DNA of 64,000 nucleotides, from assembly GCA_023440965.1 (NCBI GenBank), contig JAEZRC010000008.1, forward strand, positions 26,428-90,427. The letters are read 5' to 3'. The translations under genes were made by a program, and so were the position numbers. Of this stretch, positions 36,283 through 44,726 are shown in pieces (positions within the stretch are counted from its first letter, which is position 1; the number at the start of each line of letters is the position of its first letter). The notes beneath the pieces are model-generated. The model was not told where the DNA came from, did not search any database, and saw only the letters and a list, made by a program, of their open reading frames with translations. This DNA comes from Bacillota bacterium (GTDB lineage: Bacteria; Bacillota; Clostridia; Oscillospirales; Ruminococcaceae).

Positions 36283-36993
36283 TTATTCTCCACGAAGACG
36301 CTTCATAATTTCCTGATAAGCCTCTTCAACTCCACCCATATCTCTGCGGAATCTGTCCTTGTCGAGCTTTTCGTGTGTTGTGCTGTCCCAGAAACGGCAT
36401 GTATCAGGTGATATTTCGTCAGCAAGAATTATTGTTCCGTCACTTGTCTTACCAAATTCAATCTTGAAGTCTATAAGATCAATGTTAAGACCTTTAAAGA
36501 ACTTAACCATAAAATCATTTACTTTAAAAGCATATTTTGTGATAGTAGCAATTTCTTCTTCTGTTGCAAGTCCAAGACCAAGTGCATAATAGTCATTGAT
36601 GAATGGATCGCCAAGATCATCATTCTTATAGCTGAATTCGAGTGTAGGACGCTTCAATACTGTTCCTTCAGGAACACCAAGCTTCTTTGAAAAGCTTCCT
36701 GCAGCAACGTTTCTTATAATTACTTCAAGTGGAACAATTTCGACTTTTTTTACTATAGTTTCTCTTTCAGAAATTTCTTCAATAAGGTGAGTAGGAATGC
36801 CTTCCTTTTCAAGCATCTTGAACATAAGATTTGTCATCTGATTGTTAATAACGCCCTTGCCTGAAATTGTGCCTTTCTTGATACCGTTAAAAGCAGTTGC
36901 ATCATCCTTGTAATCAACGATAACAACATTTGGGTCTTCTGTTGCGTATACTCTCTTTGCCTTGCCTTCATAAAGCTGTTCTAATTTTTTCAT
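36283..36993 (-). CDS. purC: SAICAR synthetase
   Basis: Joins CAIR and aspartate using ATP. 236 residues, starting L-Y-E-G-K-A-K-R-V-Y, with the substrate motif L-I-D-F-K-I-E-F-G and D-E-I-S-P-D-T-C-R-F-W-D. Full length. Ribosome site TTGGAGG, 47 nt after purE. Confidence 0.96.
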   Translation of the reverse strand: MKKLEQLYEGKAKRVYATEDPNVVIVDYKDDATAFNGIKKGTISGKGVINNQMTNLMFKMLEKEGIPTHLIEEISERETIVKKVEIVPLEVIIRNVAAGSFSKKLGVPEGTVLKRPTLEFSYKNDDLGDPFINDYYALGLGLATEEEIATITKYAFKVNDFMVKFFKGLNIDLIDFKIEFGKTSDGTIILADEISPDTCRFWDSTTHEKLDKDRFRRDMGGVEEAYQEIMKRLRGE

Positions 36994-37040
36994 AATTAAA
37001 AATCCTCCAATATTATTTTGAATTTGTTTAGTTTTACTTA

Positions 37041-37538
37041 TTAAAGTGCGTTTACAGCATCCTGTAGTTTCTTGTCCTTCTTAATGACACCGTCAACCAT
37101 ATCCTTTTTCATTTCAACAAGCTTTTGTGCAAGTGTATCATCTGAAAGTGCAAGCATCTGAACTGCAAGAATTGCTGCGTTCTTTGCACCGTCAATAGCA
37201 ACAGTTGCAACAGGAATTCCAGCAGGCATCTGCACAGTTGCAAGCAAAGCGTCAAGTCCGTCAAGTGTTGAAGATTTAATAGGAATACCGATAACAGGAA
37301 GTGTTGAATGTCCTGCGAGAACACCAGCAAGATGTGCAGCCTTACCAGCAGCAGCGATAATAACGCCGAAACCGTTTTCCTTTGCGTTCTTTGCGAACTC
37401 ACAAGCAATTTCAGGAGTTCTGTGAGCAGACATAACTCTTACTTCATAAGGAACACCAAAGCTTTTTAGCTCAACTATAGCGTCTTTTACTGTTGGGAAA
37501 TCGCTGTCACTTCCCATAATAATAGCAATTTTCTTCAT
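37041..37538 (-). CDS. purE: N5-CAIR mutase / AIR carboxylase PurE
   Basis: Small 165-residue enzyme of the AIR-to-CAIR step. Motifs: M-G-S-D-S-D-F-P-T, S-A-H-R-T-P and A-A-A-G-x-A-A-H-L-A-G-V. No purK gene is adjacent, so either purK lies elsewhere or CO2 is used directly; the sequence does not settle this. ATG 37538 follows CGGAGGG; an upstream open frame to 37637 runs through the leader terminator and is not coding. It is the first gene of the operon. Confidence 0.95.
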   Translation of the reverse strand: MKKIAIIMGSDSDFPTVKDAIVELKSFGVPYEVRVMSAHRTPEIACEFAKNAKENGFGVIIAAAGKAAHLAGVLAGHSTLPVIGIPIKSSTLDGLDALLATVQMPAGIPVATVAIDGAKNAAILAVQMLALSDDTLAQKLVEMKKDMVDGVIKKDKKLQDAVNAL

Positions 37539-37744
37539 TTTAACCCTCCGTTTTTTTCTCTGCAATAAAAAATGCTGTGACGCAAGCCACAGCAGGTTAC
37601 AACTATTCTGAAAAAATGTTATTGCATGAGGATACACTTACAGAAATGTCCGCACTTATCCCGGTGCATAATCTGTAAATATATATTAATGGTGTCGCAG
37701 TCATTTTCTTTGACAACATATGTCACCTCATAGCTTTTCATTAT
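37539..37744 (-). ncRNA. Structured 5' leader of the purine operon, candidate riboswitch, class not recognised
   Basis: About 206 nt lie between the predicted start of transcription (near 37744) and purE. The pairing ATGAGG (37731-37726) with CCTCAT (37631-37626) closes a region of about 106 nt. Inside it are a TGACA/TGTCA hairpin (37725-37721 with 37715-37711) and a stem TTACAGA/TCTGTAA (37678-37672 with 37644-37638) topped by GCAC/GTGC. Then come a linker, an intrinsic terminator and the ribosome site. This order (aptamer-like fold, terminator, gene) is typical of transcription attenuation. I do not see the conserved sequences of purine, ZTP, PRPP/ykkC or THF riboswitches. The ligand is unknown. 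Confidence 0.55.
37566..37594 (-). terminator. Leader terminator (attenuator) before purE
   Basis: On the minus strand TGCTGTG - 8 nt - CACAGCA is followed by T6, 28 nt before the purE start codon. A second pairing TGCAATAA/TTATTGCA (37619-37626 with 37561-37568) encloses the whole hairpin and could help choose between folds. Confidence 0.75.
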
Positions 37745-37750
37745 ATTAAT

Positions 37751-37779
37751 ATTTTACAATATCTATACAAAAAAGACAA
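37751..37779 (-). promoter_or_regulatory. Promoter of the purine operon
   Basis: On the minus strand TTGTCT (37779-37774), a 17-nt spacer and TAAAAT (37756-37751). Confidence 0.7.
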
Positions 37780-37889
37780 TTATTTTTTTATCAAAATTTC
37801 TTAATATAATCTATATGTTTCTTGTACTATATGACAAATTAATTAGAAAAAGCTTTTTAATTATAATGTCACTTCCCAAATGTCAATTA

Positions 37890-37921
37890 ATAAAAAGCCC
37901 GGGAGAACTTCCCGGGCTATA
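37890..37921 (-). terminator. Terminator after the SPFH gene
   Basis: Very GC-rich stem AGCCCGGGA / TCCCGGGCT with a 4-5-nt loop and a T5 run on the minus strand. Confidence 0.85.
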
Positions 37922-37926
37922 TTAAA

Positions 37927-38889
37927 TTATTCTTTTACAACTAATTCTTTCATTGATGTTGCAAGTCCTGCAAGCCCCTGAATATCTGATGGAATAATAA
38001 TCTTTGTTGCTTTTCCATCAGCAACCTTAGCAAAAGTTTCAAGGCTCTTTAGAGCGATAACCTGCTGGTTAGGATTTGCTTCGTTAAGTTTAACGAGGCT
38101 GTCTGCGAGAGCCTGTTGTATCATCTGAATTGATTCAGCTTCACCCTGTGCCTCAAGAATCTTCTGTTGGCGAACTGCATCAGCTCGGAGAACCATAGCT
38201 TGTTTTTCAGCCTCAGCACGAAGAATCTCAGCTTCCTTATCAGCCTGAGCACGGAGAATCTTAGCTTCTCTGTCACCTTCAGCAACAAGAATTTGTGAAT
38301 TCTTATCACCTTCAGCCTGAAGAATTTTTTCGCGACGTTCACGTTCAGCCTTCATTTGCTTTTCCATTGAATCCTGAATTTCACGAGGTGGGAGTATGTT
38401 CTTAAGTTCAACACGGTTTACCTTGATACCCCAACGGTCTGTTGCTTCATCAAGAATAGCAGTAATCTTTGTGTTGATAGTATCACGTGATGTAAGTGTA
38501 GCATCAAGTTCAAGTTCACCGATGATATTTCGAAGAGTTGTAGCTGTTAAGTTTTCGATAGCTGAAAGAGGTCTTTCAACACCGTATGCAAACTGCTTTG
38601 CGTCAGTTATTTGAAAGAATACAACAGTATCAATCTGCATTGTAACATTATCTTTTGTAATTACTGGTTGTGGTTTGAAGTCAACAACCTGTTCCTTGAC
38701 GGACACTCTTTTTGCTACTCTGTCAAGAAAAGGAACGAGAAAATGAACACCACTCTGCCATGATTTATGATAAACACCGAAACGTTCAATTACATAAACC
38801 TCAGCCTGCTGAACTACTCTGATTCTTGAGATCAGAACAATAAGAATAAAAATGACAATACCTATTATGACGAGAGAACCTGTTTCCAT
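37927..38889 (-). CDS. SPFH/Band 7 (stomatin-like) membrane protein
   Basis: A 320-residue lipid-raft scaffold protein. One N-terminal membrane segment (about 5-22) is followed by the Band 7 domain (V-Y-V-I-E-R-F-G-V-Y through N-R-V-E-L-K-N-I-L-P-P). Then comes a long charged coiled coil rich in A-E-G-D-R-E-A-K-I-L-type repeats (about 180-260), and a hydrophobic C-terminal oligomerisation part. The neighbouring gene encodes an NfeD protein, the usual partner of such stomatin-like proteins. Members are linked to membrane-protein quality control and membrane domains. Confidence 0.92.
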   Translation of the reverse strand: METGSLVIIGIVIFILIVLISRIRVVQQAEVYVIERFGVYHKSWQSGVHFLVPFLDRVAKRVSVKEQVVDFKPQPVITKDNVTMQIDTVVFFQITDAKQFAYGVERPLSAIENLTATTLRNIIGELELDATLTSRDTINTKITAILDEATDRWGIKVNRVELKNILPPREIQDSMEKQMKAERERREKILQAEGDKNSQILVAEGDREAKILRAQADKEAEILRAEAEKQAMVLRADAVRQQKILEAQGEAESIQMIQQALADSLVKLNEANPNQQVIALKSLETFAKVADGKATKIIIPSDIQGLAGLATSMKELVVKE

Positions 38890-38914
38890 AATATTTACCT
38901 CCTGAATATATTAA

Positions 38915-39340
38915 TTATTTTTTTACTATTAATTTAGAGCCTTCAATCTTTTCAACAGTTACACTTGTTCCTGCTGGAATTGTTGAATCGTCAGAAGAAC
39001 GAGCTGCCCAGTCAACACCATTGAGCTTTACGCGGCCTGTTGATGTTGTATTGTTTATTTTTTCGATAACAATAGCAATCTTGCCAATATCAAGCTCAGC
39101 ATTTGTTGGAACAATTCTGTTTTTTAAAACCTTTTTAACAAAAGGCCTTGTTGCAATGAGAAGAAGAACTGAAAATACTGTAAAAACAATTACCTGACCG
39201 ATAATACCTAATCCGAGAAGAGCACAGATAAGTGATACTAATGAGCCCAGAGCTAACCAGATTGAAACGAGCTGATATGTACAAAGCTCGGCAATAGTCA
39301 ACACTACAAAAGCTACAGCCCAGAAAATTATTTCACTCAT
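38915..39340 (-). CDS. NfeD-family membrane protein
   Basis: 141 residues with about three to four membrane segments in residues 1-70 (I-I-F-W-A-V-A-F-V-V-L-T-I-A-E). A soluble OB-fold domain at 85-141 follows (G-K-I-A-I-V-I-E, G-R-V-K-L-N-G-V-D-W-A-A-R-S). This short form lacks the ClpP-like protease part of long NfeD. It lies 25 nt before the SPFH gene, the standard NfeD-stomatin pair; ribosome site AAAGGAG. Confidence 0.9.
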   Translation of the reverse strand: MSEIIFWAVAFVVLTIAELCTYQLVSIWLALGSLVSLICALLGLGIIGQVIVFTVFSVLLLIATRPFVKKVLKNRIVPTNAELDIGKIAIVIEKINNTTSTGRVKLNGVDWAARSSDDSTIPAGTSVTVEKIEGSKLIVKK

Positions 39341-39541
39341 ATTAATCTCCTTTTTATATTATTTATTATGATAATAAACTTTAATAATATAATAACATAT
39401 TTTAATCAAATTTGCAATTTATTTTAAAATATGTAGTCGAACAAGATAAAAATATTATAATCAATTAAAACTTGAATGTAGTATCATAAAATGGTATAAT
39501 AAAGTATTAATTTAGTGAATTATACTGAAAGCTGGATAAAA

Positions 39542-41563
39542 ATGAAAAAGTGGATTATCAATAAGCCTGACACTGAAAAAGTCATACATATTCTTAAAAA
39601 AACTGACCTCACAAGTCTTGCAGCTGAGGTTTTAGTGTCACGCGGGATAACCGAAATACAACAGCTTGTTGATTTCTTCTCACAGGATGAGCTTTCAGAT
39701 CCTTTCTTATTAAAAGATATGTATGAGGCCTGTGAGGTTATACATAATGCAATAGAAAAAGAATTATCAATTTGCATTTATGGCGATTATGACTGCGACG
39801 GTATAACCTCAACAGCAATTTTATATAATTATCTCCAATGTGCCGGAGCAAATGTGTCCTATTATATTCCTGAAAGGGAAGAGGGCTACGGACTTAATAA
39901 AGACTCGGTTAAAAAGCTTGCTAAGGACGGTATTGAGCTTATAATTACTGTCGATAATGGTATTGTTGCGCTTGAAGAAGCTGAGCTTATCTATGAGCTT
40001 GGTATGAAGCTTGTTATAACCGACCATCATCAGCCTTTGGATACGCTCCCAAGAGCAGAAGCAATCGTTGATCCACACAGGAAGGACTGTACCTCTCCTT
40101 TCAAGCCACTTGCTGGAGTAGGAGTAGTAATAAAACTCGTTTCCGCACTTGATGACGGGAACTATGATTTCATTTTAGAGCAATATTCAGACATTGCCTG
40201 TATCGGCACAATAGCTGATATTGTTTCACTCACTGGTGAAAACAGAACGATAGTTAAAAGAGGACTTGAACAGCTTTCAGTAACAGAAAATGCTGGGCTA
40301 ACTTCATTAATGGAAAAGTCAGCAATAAAAACTGATAATATTACATCAACAGCCATTGCATTCATTCTTGCTCCGAGAATTAATGCAGCAGGACGTTTTG
40401 GTTCACCAACAACCGCCTTGAAAATGCTTGTTTCAGAGGATGAGAATACAGAAGAACTTGCATATGAGCTTGTTTCTCTCAACACAAAGCGTAAAAAAGT
40501 TGAGGATGAAATATTAAAAGACATACTAAATAAAATTAATCAGAACCCGTCCGTTCTGAATGAAAGAGTAATCGTTGTTGATGGAGAAGACTGGCACCAC
40601 GGTGTTGTGGGAATAGTCTGCTCAAGAATTCTTGAACGCTTTGGTAAGCCGAATTTTATTATTTCGATTGAGGGCGACGAAGCACGAGGCTCAGCAAGAA
40701 GCGTTAAGGGATTTAATGTTTTTGAATGTTTAAGCTATTGTAGTGATTTGCTCACGAAATCAGGCGGACATGAGCTTGCTGGCGGTTTTTCATTGAAAAA
40801 AGAAAACATCCCTGCTTTTAAAGAAAAAATAGCAGAATATGCGAAATTTAATAATCCATCAATGCCGCCACAGGTTTTAAAAGCTGACAAGCTCCTTCGT
40901 GGAATTGATCTTAAAGTTGAAAATGTTGAAGGTCTTGAAGTCCTTGAGCCTTTTGGCGAGGGTAACCCACAGCCTGTTTTTGCAATAATCGGTGCAAGAA
41001 TAGATCGAATTGTCCCACTTGCCAATGGCAGACACACAAAGCTTGAGCTTACATACGAAAATGCGAAGATTTCAGCCTTGCTGTTTAATACAAATCCTGA
41101 TAATTTTTCTTTATCATTAAACGATTATGCTGATTTTATTGTTAATGTTGATATAAATGAATATAACAATAACAAGAATATAAGCATAAAGGTAAAAGAC
41201 TATCGAAGGAGCGGGATTGTTCAGGATAAATATTTCTCAGCAAAATCCTGCTATGAGGCCTTAAAGAGAAATGAAAGCTTAGATGAAAAATTTATTAAAA
41301 GAATTGTCCCGTCACGTGAAGACCTTATATCTGTATATAAATTTCTTATGGAATATAAGGGGAAAATCAATATAGATTCATTATTTACAAAACTGACTGA
41401 CGATTCAATGAATTATTGTAAATTGAGGTTATGTCTTGATATTTTTTCTGAGCTTGAACTTATCAGAACAGATATAATCACAGAAAATATAGAATTTATT
41501 CCACCGACAAAAAAGGTTGACCTTGAAAGCTCAAAAATCTTAAAAGAACTGAGGTGCTTATAG
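39542..41563 (+). CDS. recJ: Single-stranded-DNA-specific exonuclease RecJ
   Basis: 5'-3' ssDNA exonuclease for recombination and mismatch/base-excision repair. 673 residues with the DHH-family metal motifs D-Y-D-C-D-G-I-T-S-T and V-T-D-H-H-Q-P, then a DHHA1 domain with R-G-S-A-R-S-V-K-G-F and S-G-G-H-E-L-A-G-G-F. It has an OB-fold domain and a divergent C-terminal extension. I start it at ATG 39542 rather than GTG 39515, because the protein families begin near K-K-W-I-I-N-K-P. Its stop TAG overlaps the GTG of rel by one base. Confidence 0.92.
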   Translation: MKKWIINKPDTEKVIHILKKTDLTSLAAEVLVSRGITEIQQLVDFFSQDELSDPFLLKDMYEACEVIHNAIEKELSICIYGDYDCDGITSTAILYNYLQCAGANVSYYIPEREEGYGLNKDSVKKLAKDGIELIITVDNGIVALEEAELIYELGMKLVITDHHQPLDTLPRAEAIVDPHRKDCTSPFKPLAGVGVVIKLVSALDDGNYDFILEQYSDIACIGTIADIVSLTGENRTIVKRGLEQLSVTENAGLTSLMEKSAIKTDNITSTAIAFILAPRINAAGRFGSPTTALKMLVSEDENTEELAYELVSLNTKRKKVEDEILKDILNKINQNPSVLNERVIVVDGEDWHHGVVGIVCSRILERFGKPNFIISIEGDEARGSARSVKGFNVFECLSYCSDLLTKSGGHELAGGFSLKKENIPAFKEKIAEYAKFNNPSMPPQVLKADKLLRGIDLKVENVEGLEVLEPFGEGNPQPVFAIIGARIDRIVPLANGRHTKLELTYENAKISALLFNTNPDNFSLSLNDYADFIVNVDINEYNNNKNISIKVKDYRRSGIVQDKYFSAKSCYEALKRNESLDEKFIKRIVPSREDLISVYKFLMEYKGKINIDSLFTKLTDDSMNYCKLRLCLDIFSELELIRTDIITENIEFIPPTKKVDLESSKILKELRCL

Positions 41564-43749
41564 TGGGAAAAGATACAGTATATACGATTGATGCTTTAAT
41601 TCAGAAAATTCTTGACGGGGATAAGCAGTATGACCTGAGTAAGATAATAAGCGCCTATGAACTTGCAAGCAAATGCCACGAAGGACAAAAGCGTGATTCA
41701 GGCGAACCATATATAACTCACCCTGTTGCCGTTGCTTTTATACTTTTAGAACTTGGAATGGATACCGATACAATATGTGCAGCACTTCTTCACGATGTTG
41801 TTGAAGATACAAGCTATTCTCTTGAGGATATCAAAAAGCAGTTCGGACAGGATGTTGCAATGCTTGTTGATGGTGTAACAAAGCTCGGAAAAATCCCATT
41901 GTTCACCCGTGAAGAGCAACAGGCCGAGAATGTGAGAAAAATCCTTCTTGCAATGTCTCAGGATATAAGAGTTATTATCATAAAGCTTTGTGACCGACTT
42001 CACAATATGAGAACTCTTCATCACAGAAGTGAAGAAAAACGTCGTGCAACAGCACTCGAAACTATGTATATTTATGCTCCTATTGCACACAGGCTTGGTA
42101 TTCGAGCTGTTAAGGAAGAAATAGAAGATATAGCCTTCCACTATCTTGACCCTTTTGCTTGTTCTGAAATTGAACAAGCTCTTGAAAAAACGAAAGCAGA
42201 ACGTGAGGCGTTCATTGATGCCATAAAAGAGCGAATTGAAAATCGTCTTGAGCAGTATTTTGAAGTAATGCCACAGATTGACGGACGTGTAAAAAGCCTT
42301 TATGGAATCTATAAAAAGGTCTATATGAGCGGGAAGCAATATGACCAGATTTATGATAAATATGCTGTAAGGATTATTGTAACAACAGTAACAGAATGCT
42401 ATAATGTCCTTGGAATTATTCATGATATGTTCAAGCCTATCCCAAACAGGTTTAAGGACTATATTTCAACACCAAAGCCAAATGGCTATCAGTCGTTGCA
42501 TACAACTGTTATCGGACGTGAGGGAATTCCTTTTGAGGTCCAGATAAGAACATGGGAGATGAACTATACCGCTGAATACGGAATTGCTGCCCACTGGAAG
42601 TATAAAGAGGGAATTCAGGGTAAGGACAGGTTTGAAGAACGTCTTGCATGGATTCGTCAGATTATTGAAGCCCAGCAGGAAGCTGACGATGTTGAAGAAA
42701 TTGTTAGAACAATTAAGACCGACCTCGCCCCTGATGAAGTCTTTTCATTTACGCCAAAGGGAGACATGATATCTTTGCCAATCGGCTCAACAGTCATTGA
42801 CTTTGCCTATGCAATTCATACACAAGTTGGTCACAAGATGACAGGTGCAAAGGTTGACAAAAGGCTTGTAACACTTGATTATAAGCTTTCTACCGGCGAA
42901 ATTGTTGAGATTATGACGACAAATGCGCCAGGTCACGGACCAAACCGAAACTGGCTCAATATCTGCCGTACGAATGAAGCAAAATCAAAGATACGTTCAT
43001 GGTTTAAGAAGGAACGTCGTGAGGAAAATATTGAAAATGGTAAGACTGAGCTTGAAAAGGAATTCAAGCGTAATCTTATCAGAGTCCCTGAAGATGAGCT
43101 TGAGGAATTCCTTAAGGAAGATTTAAAGCGTCATAACTGTCAGACTCTTGATGATTTCTATGCAGCAATAGGCTATGGTGGAGTAATTCTATCAAGATTT
43201 ATTCAACGTCTTAAGGATGAATACAATAAAAAATATGTATCTCATGATACTCCTGAGATTATTGTTGAAAAGGTTGCAGCAACAGAAACACAGAAGTCAG
43301 GCATTATCGTTGATGACCTTGATAACTGTCTAATAAAATTCTCACAGTGCTGTTCACCATTGCCTGGTGATGATATAATCGGTTTTATTACGCGTGGTCA
43401 TGGCGTTTCAATCCATAAAAAGGATTGCATCAATTATACTTCAAGGAACAAGGCTTCTGAAAACGAATCACGCTGGGTTGAAGTTAGATGGTCAAATAAC
43501 AAAAATGTAAACTATAAGGCAACAGTTGACATTGTTTCTAATAACCGCAACAGCCTTCTTGCCGATGTGTCAATGACACTTGCTGAATCTAAAATTCCTA
43601 TTCACGAGTTGAGCGCAAGAGAACTTAAAAACGGTAATGCAAACATTGTTCTCACAATAGGTATTGCGGGAGCAGACCAGCTCAATAATATAATAACCCG
43701 ACTAAGAAAAATAAACGGAGTAATCTCCGTCGACAGAAGTGGAAAATAA
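41563..43749 (+). CDS. rel: Bifunctional (p)ppGpp synthetase/hydrolase
   Basis: Rel/SpoT-type enzyme of the stringent response. The HD hydrolase domain (H-D-V-V-E-D-T, H77-D78), synthetase domain (Y-K-D-Y-I-S-T-P-K-P-N-G-Y-Q-S-L-H), TGS domain (F-T-P-K-G-D-M-I-S-L-P) and C-terminal ACT domain occur in the usual order in 728 residues. The GTG at 41563 overlaps the recJ stop (TAGTG) and is 6 nt after GAGGTG; GTG 41554 lies inside that ribosome site. An intact HD motif implies both activities. Confidence 0.94.
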   Translation: MGKDTVYTIDALIQKILDGDKQYDLSKIISAYELASKCHEGQKRDSGEPYITHPVAVAFILLELGMDTDTICAALLHDVVEDTSYSLEDIKKQFGQDVAMLVDGVTKLGKIPLFTREEQQAENVRKILLAMSQDIRVIIIKLCDRLHNMRTLHHRSEEKRRATALETMYIYAPIAHRLGIRAVKEEIEDIAFHYLDPFACSEIEQALEKTKAEREAFIDAIKERIENRLEQYFEVMPQIDGRVKSLYGIYKKVYMSGKQYDQIYDKYAVRIIVTTVTECYNVLGIIHDMFKPIPNRFKDYISTPKPNGYQSLHTTVIGREGIPFEVQIRTWEMNYTAEYGIAAHWKYKEGIQGKDRFEERLAWIRQIIEAQQEADDVEEIVRTIKTDLAPDEVFSFTPKGDMISLPIGSTVIDFAYAIHTQVGHKMTGAKVDKRLVTLDYKLSTGEIVEIMTTNAPGHGPNRNWLNICRTNEAKSKIRSWFKKERREENIENGKTELEKEFKRNLIRVPEDELEEFLKEDLKRHNCQTLDDFYAAIGYGGVILSRFIQRLKDEYNKKYVSHDTPEIIVEKVAATETQKSGIIVDDLDNCLIKFSQCCSPLPGDDIIGFITRGHGVSIHKKDCINYTSRNKASENESRWVEVRWSNNKNVNYKATVDIVSNNRNSLLADVSMTLAESKIPIHELSARELKNGNANIVLTIGIAGADQLNNIITRLRKINGVISVDRSGK

Positions 43750-43765
43750 AATTTCAGGAGATTAT

Positions 43766-44389
43766 ATGAAAGTAAAAACCATACCAACAGGTTTTCTTGA
43801 GGAAAACTGTTATATAATCGACATAGGCAACGGAAATGCCGTTGCAATTGACTGTGGTGATGATGCTGAAAAAATTCTCGATTATCTTAATAGTAATTCA
43901 CTTACTCTTAAAAAAATACTTCTCACCCACGGGCATTTCGACCATATAAATGCCGTTGAGGAAGTTTTCAAAAAAACAGGAGCAGAAGTCTACATTCATA
44001 AGAATGACGAACCAATGCTCAAAAGTGCAAGAGAAAATCTTGCGTATTCAATCCCTGGATATACATTTATTCCTTTTTCAGGTCAGGCAAAAACTATAGA
44101 AGACGGTGATATTATCACGCTGGATAATCTAGAGTTTAGGGTTATGCATACAAAAGGTCACACTCAGGGCGGGGTATGCTATATCTGTGAGGATAAGATT
44201 TTTTCAGGTGATACACTTTTTGCGGGCAATGTAGGAAGAACAGACTTCCCAGGGGGAAGCTACACTGAAATTCTTGCATCAGTGAAGAAACTTGCTGCTC
44301 TTAATGGTGATTATATAGTTTACCCAGGGCATGGTCCTTCGTCAACTCTTGAAACTGAACGTAAGACTAATATGTATATGAATATGTAG
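43766..44389 (+). CDS. MBL-fold hydrolase, glyoxalase II-like
   Basis: A 207-residue metallo-beta-lactamase-fold hydrolase with the metal motif T-H-G-H-F-D-H (about 61-67) and further His/Asp ligands in H-T-K-G-H-T-Q-G-G and S-G-D-T-L-F. The last conserved His lies in Y-P-G-H-G-P. Such short proteins are often annotated YcbL/GloB-like and may cleave thioesters. In many Firmicutes it follows rel, as here, 16 nt away with AGGAGA. Confidence 0.85.
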   Translation: MKVKTIPTGFLEENCYIIDIGNGNAVAIDCGDDAEKILDYLNSNSLTLKKILLTHGHFDHINAVEEVFKKTGAEVYIHKNDEPMLKSARENLAYSIPGYTFIPFSGQAKTIEDGDIITLDNLEFRVMHTKGHTQGGVCYICEDKIFSGDTLFAGNVGRTDFPGGSYTEILASVKKLAALNGDYIVYPGHGPSSTLETERKTNMYMNM

Positions 44390-44726
44390 AGCATACAATT
44401 TTTACGCTTACTTGGTGTCATTTCTTGTCTTGATACAAGAAATGATGAAAGAAAATCAAGTCAAATCCTCAAACACGTTTCGCATCCGCTCAACAACTCG
44501 GATTTGACGTTTCAGCACTCCGATGAGTAATTTTGAGTGACGGTCGCTCAATCAACCAGTTTAATTTTATTTACTTATTAAAGTTTGAACGTGGTTGATT
44601 TCGTGCTCCGACCTTTTATTACTATGTTATTTATTCTATGCGAAGGGGTGCGGGGGCGACCGCAAAGCCCCCGTAAGGAAAACAAATTATCATACATAAA
44701 ATAATATTTAAAAAGGACTAAAAACA
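44390..44726. other. Structured 337-nt gap between the MBL hydrolase gene and hemZ
   Basis: No ORF is supported here. Four inverted repeats follow one another: CATTTCTTGT/ACAAGAAATG (44419-44444), GTCAAATCC/GGATTTGAC (44460-44508), AATCAACCA/TGGTTGATT (44550-44600) and CGGGGGC/GCCCCCG (44651-44673). Only the first could be a terminator, and it lacks a T-run. The local GC content is above that of the flanks. It may be a non-coding RNA or a dispersed intergenic repeat. Confidence 0.5.

Noticed and set aside
37539..37637. N-terminal extension of PurE
   Set aside because: The extra codons run through the leader terminator. ATG 37538 has the ribosome site and the family start.
37561..37744. Purine, ZTP or PRPP riboswitch before purE
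   Set aside because: The conserved loop and junction sequences of these classes are not present, so I report only an unidentified structured leader.
41746..42423. Long minus-strand ORF of 225 codons inside rel
   Set aside because: Antisense to a well-conserved enzyme, with low-complexity Phe/Cys/Asn content and no ribosome site.
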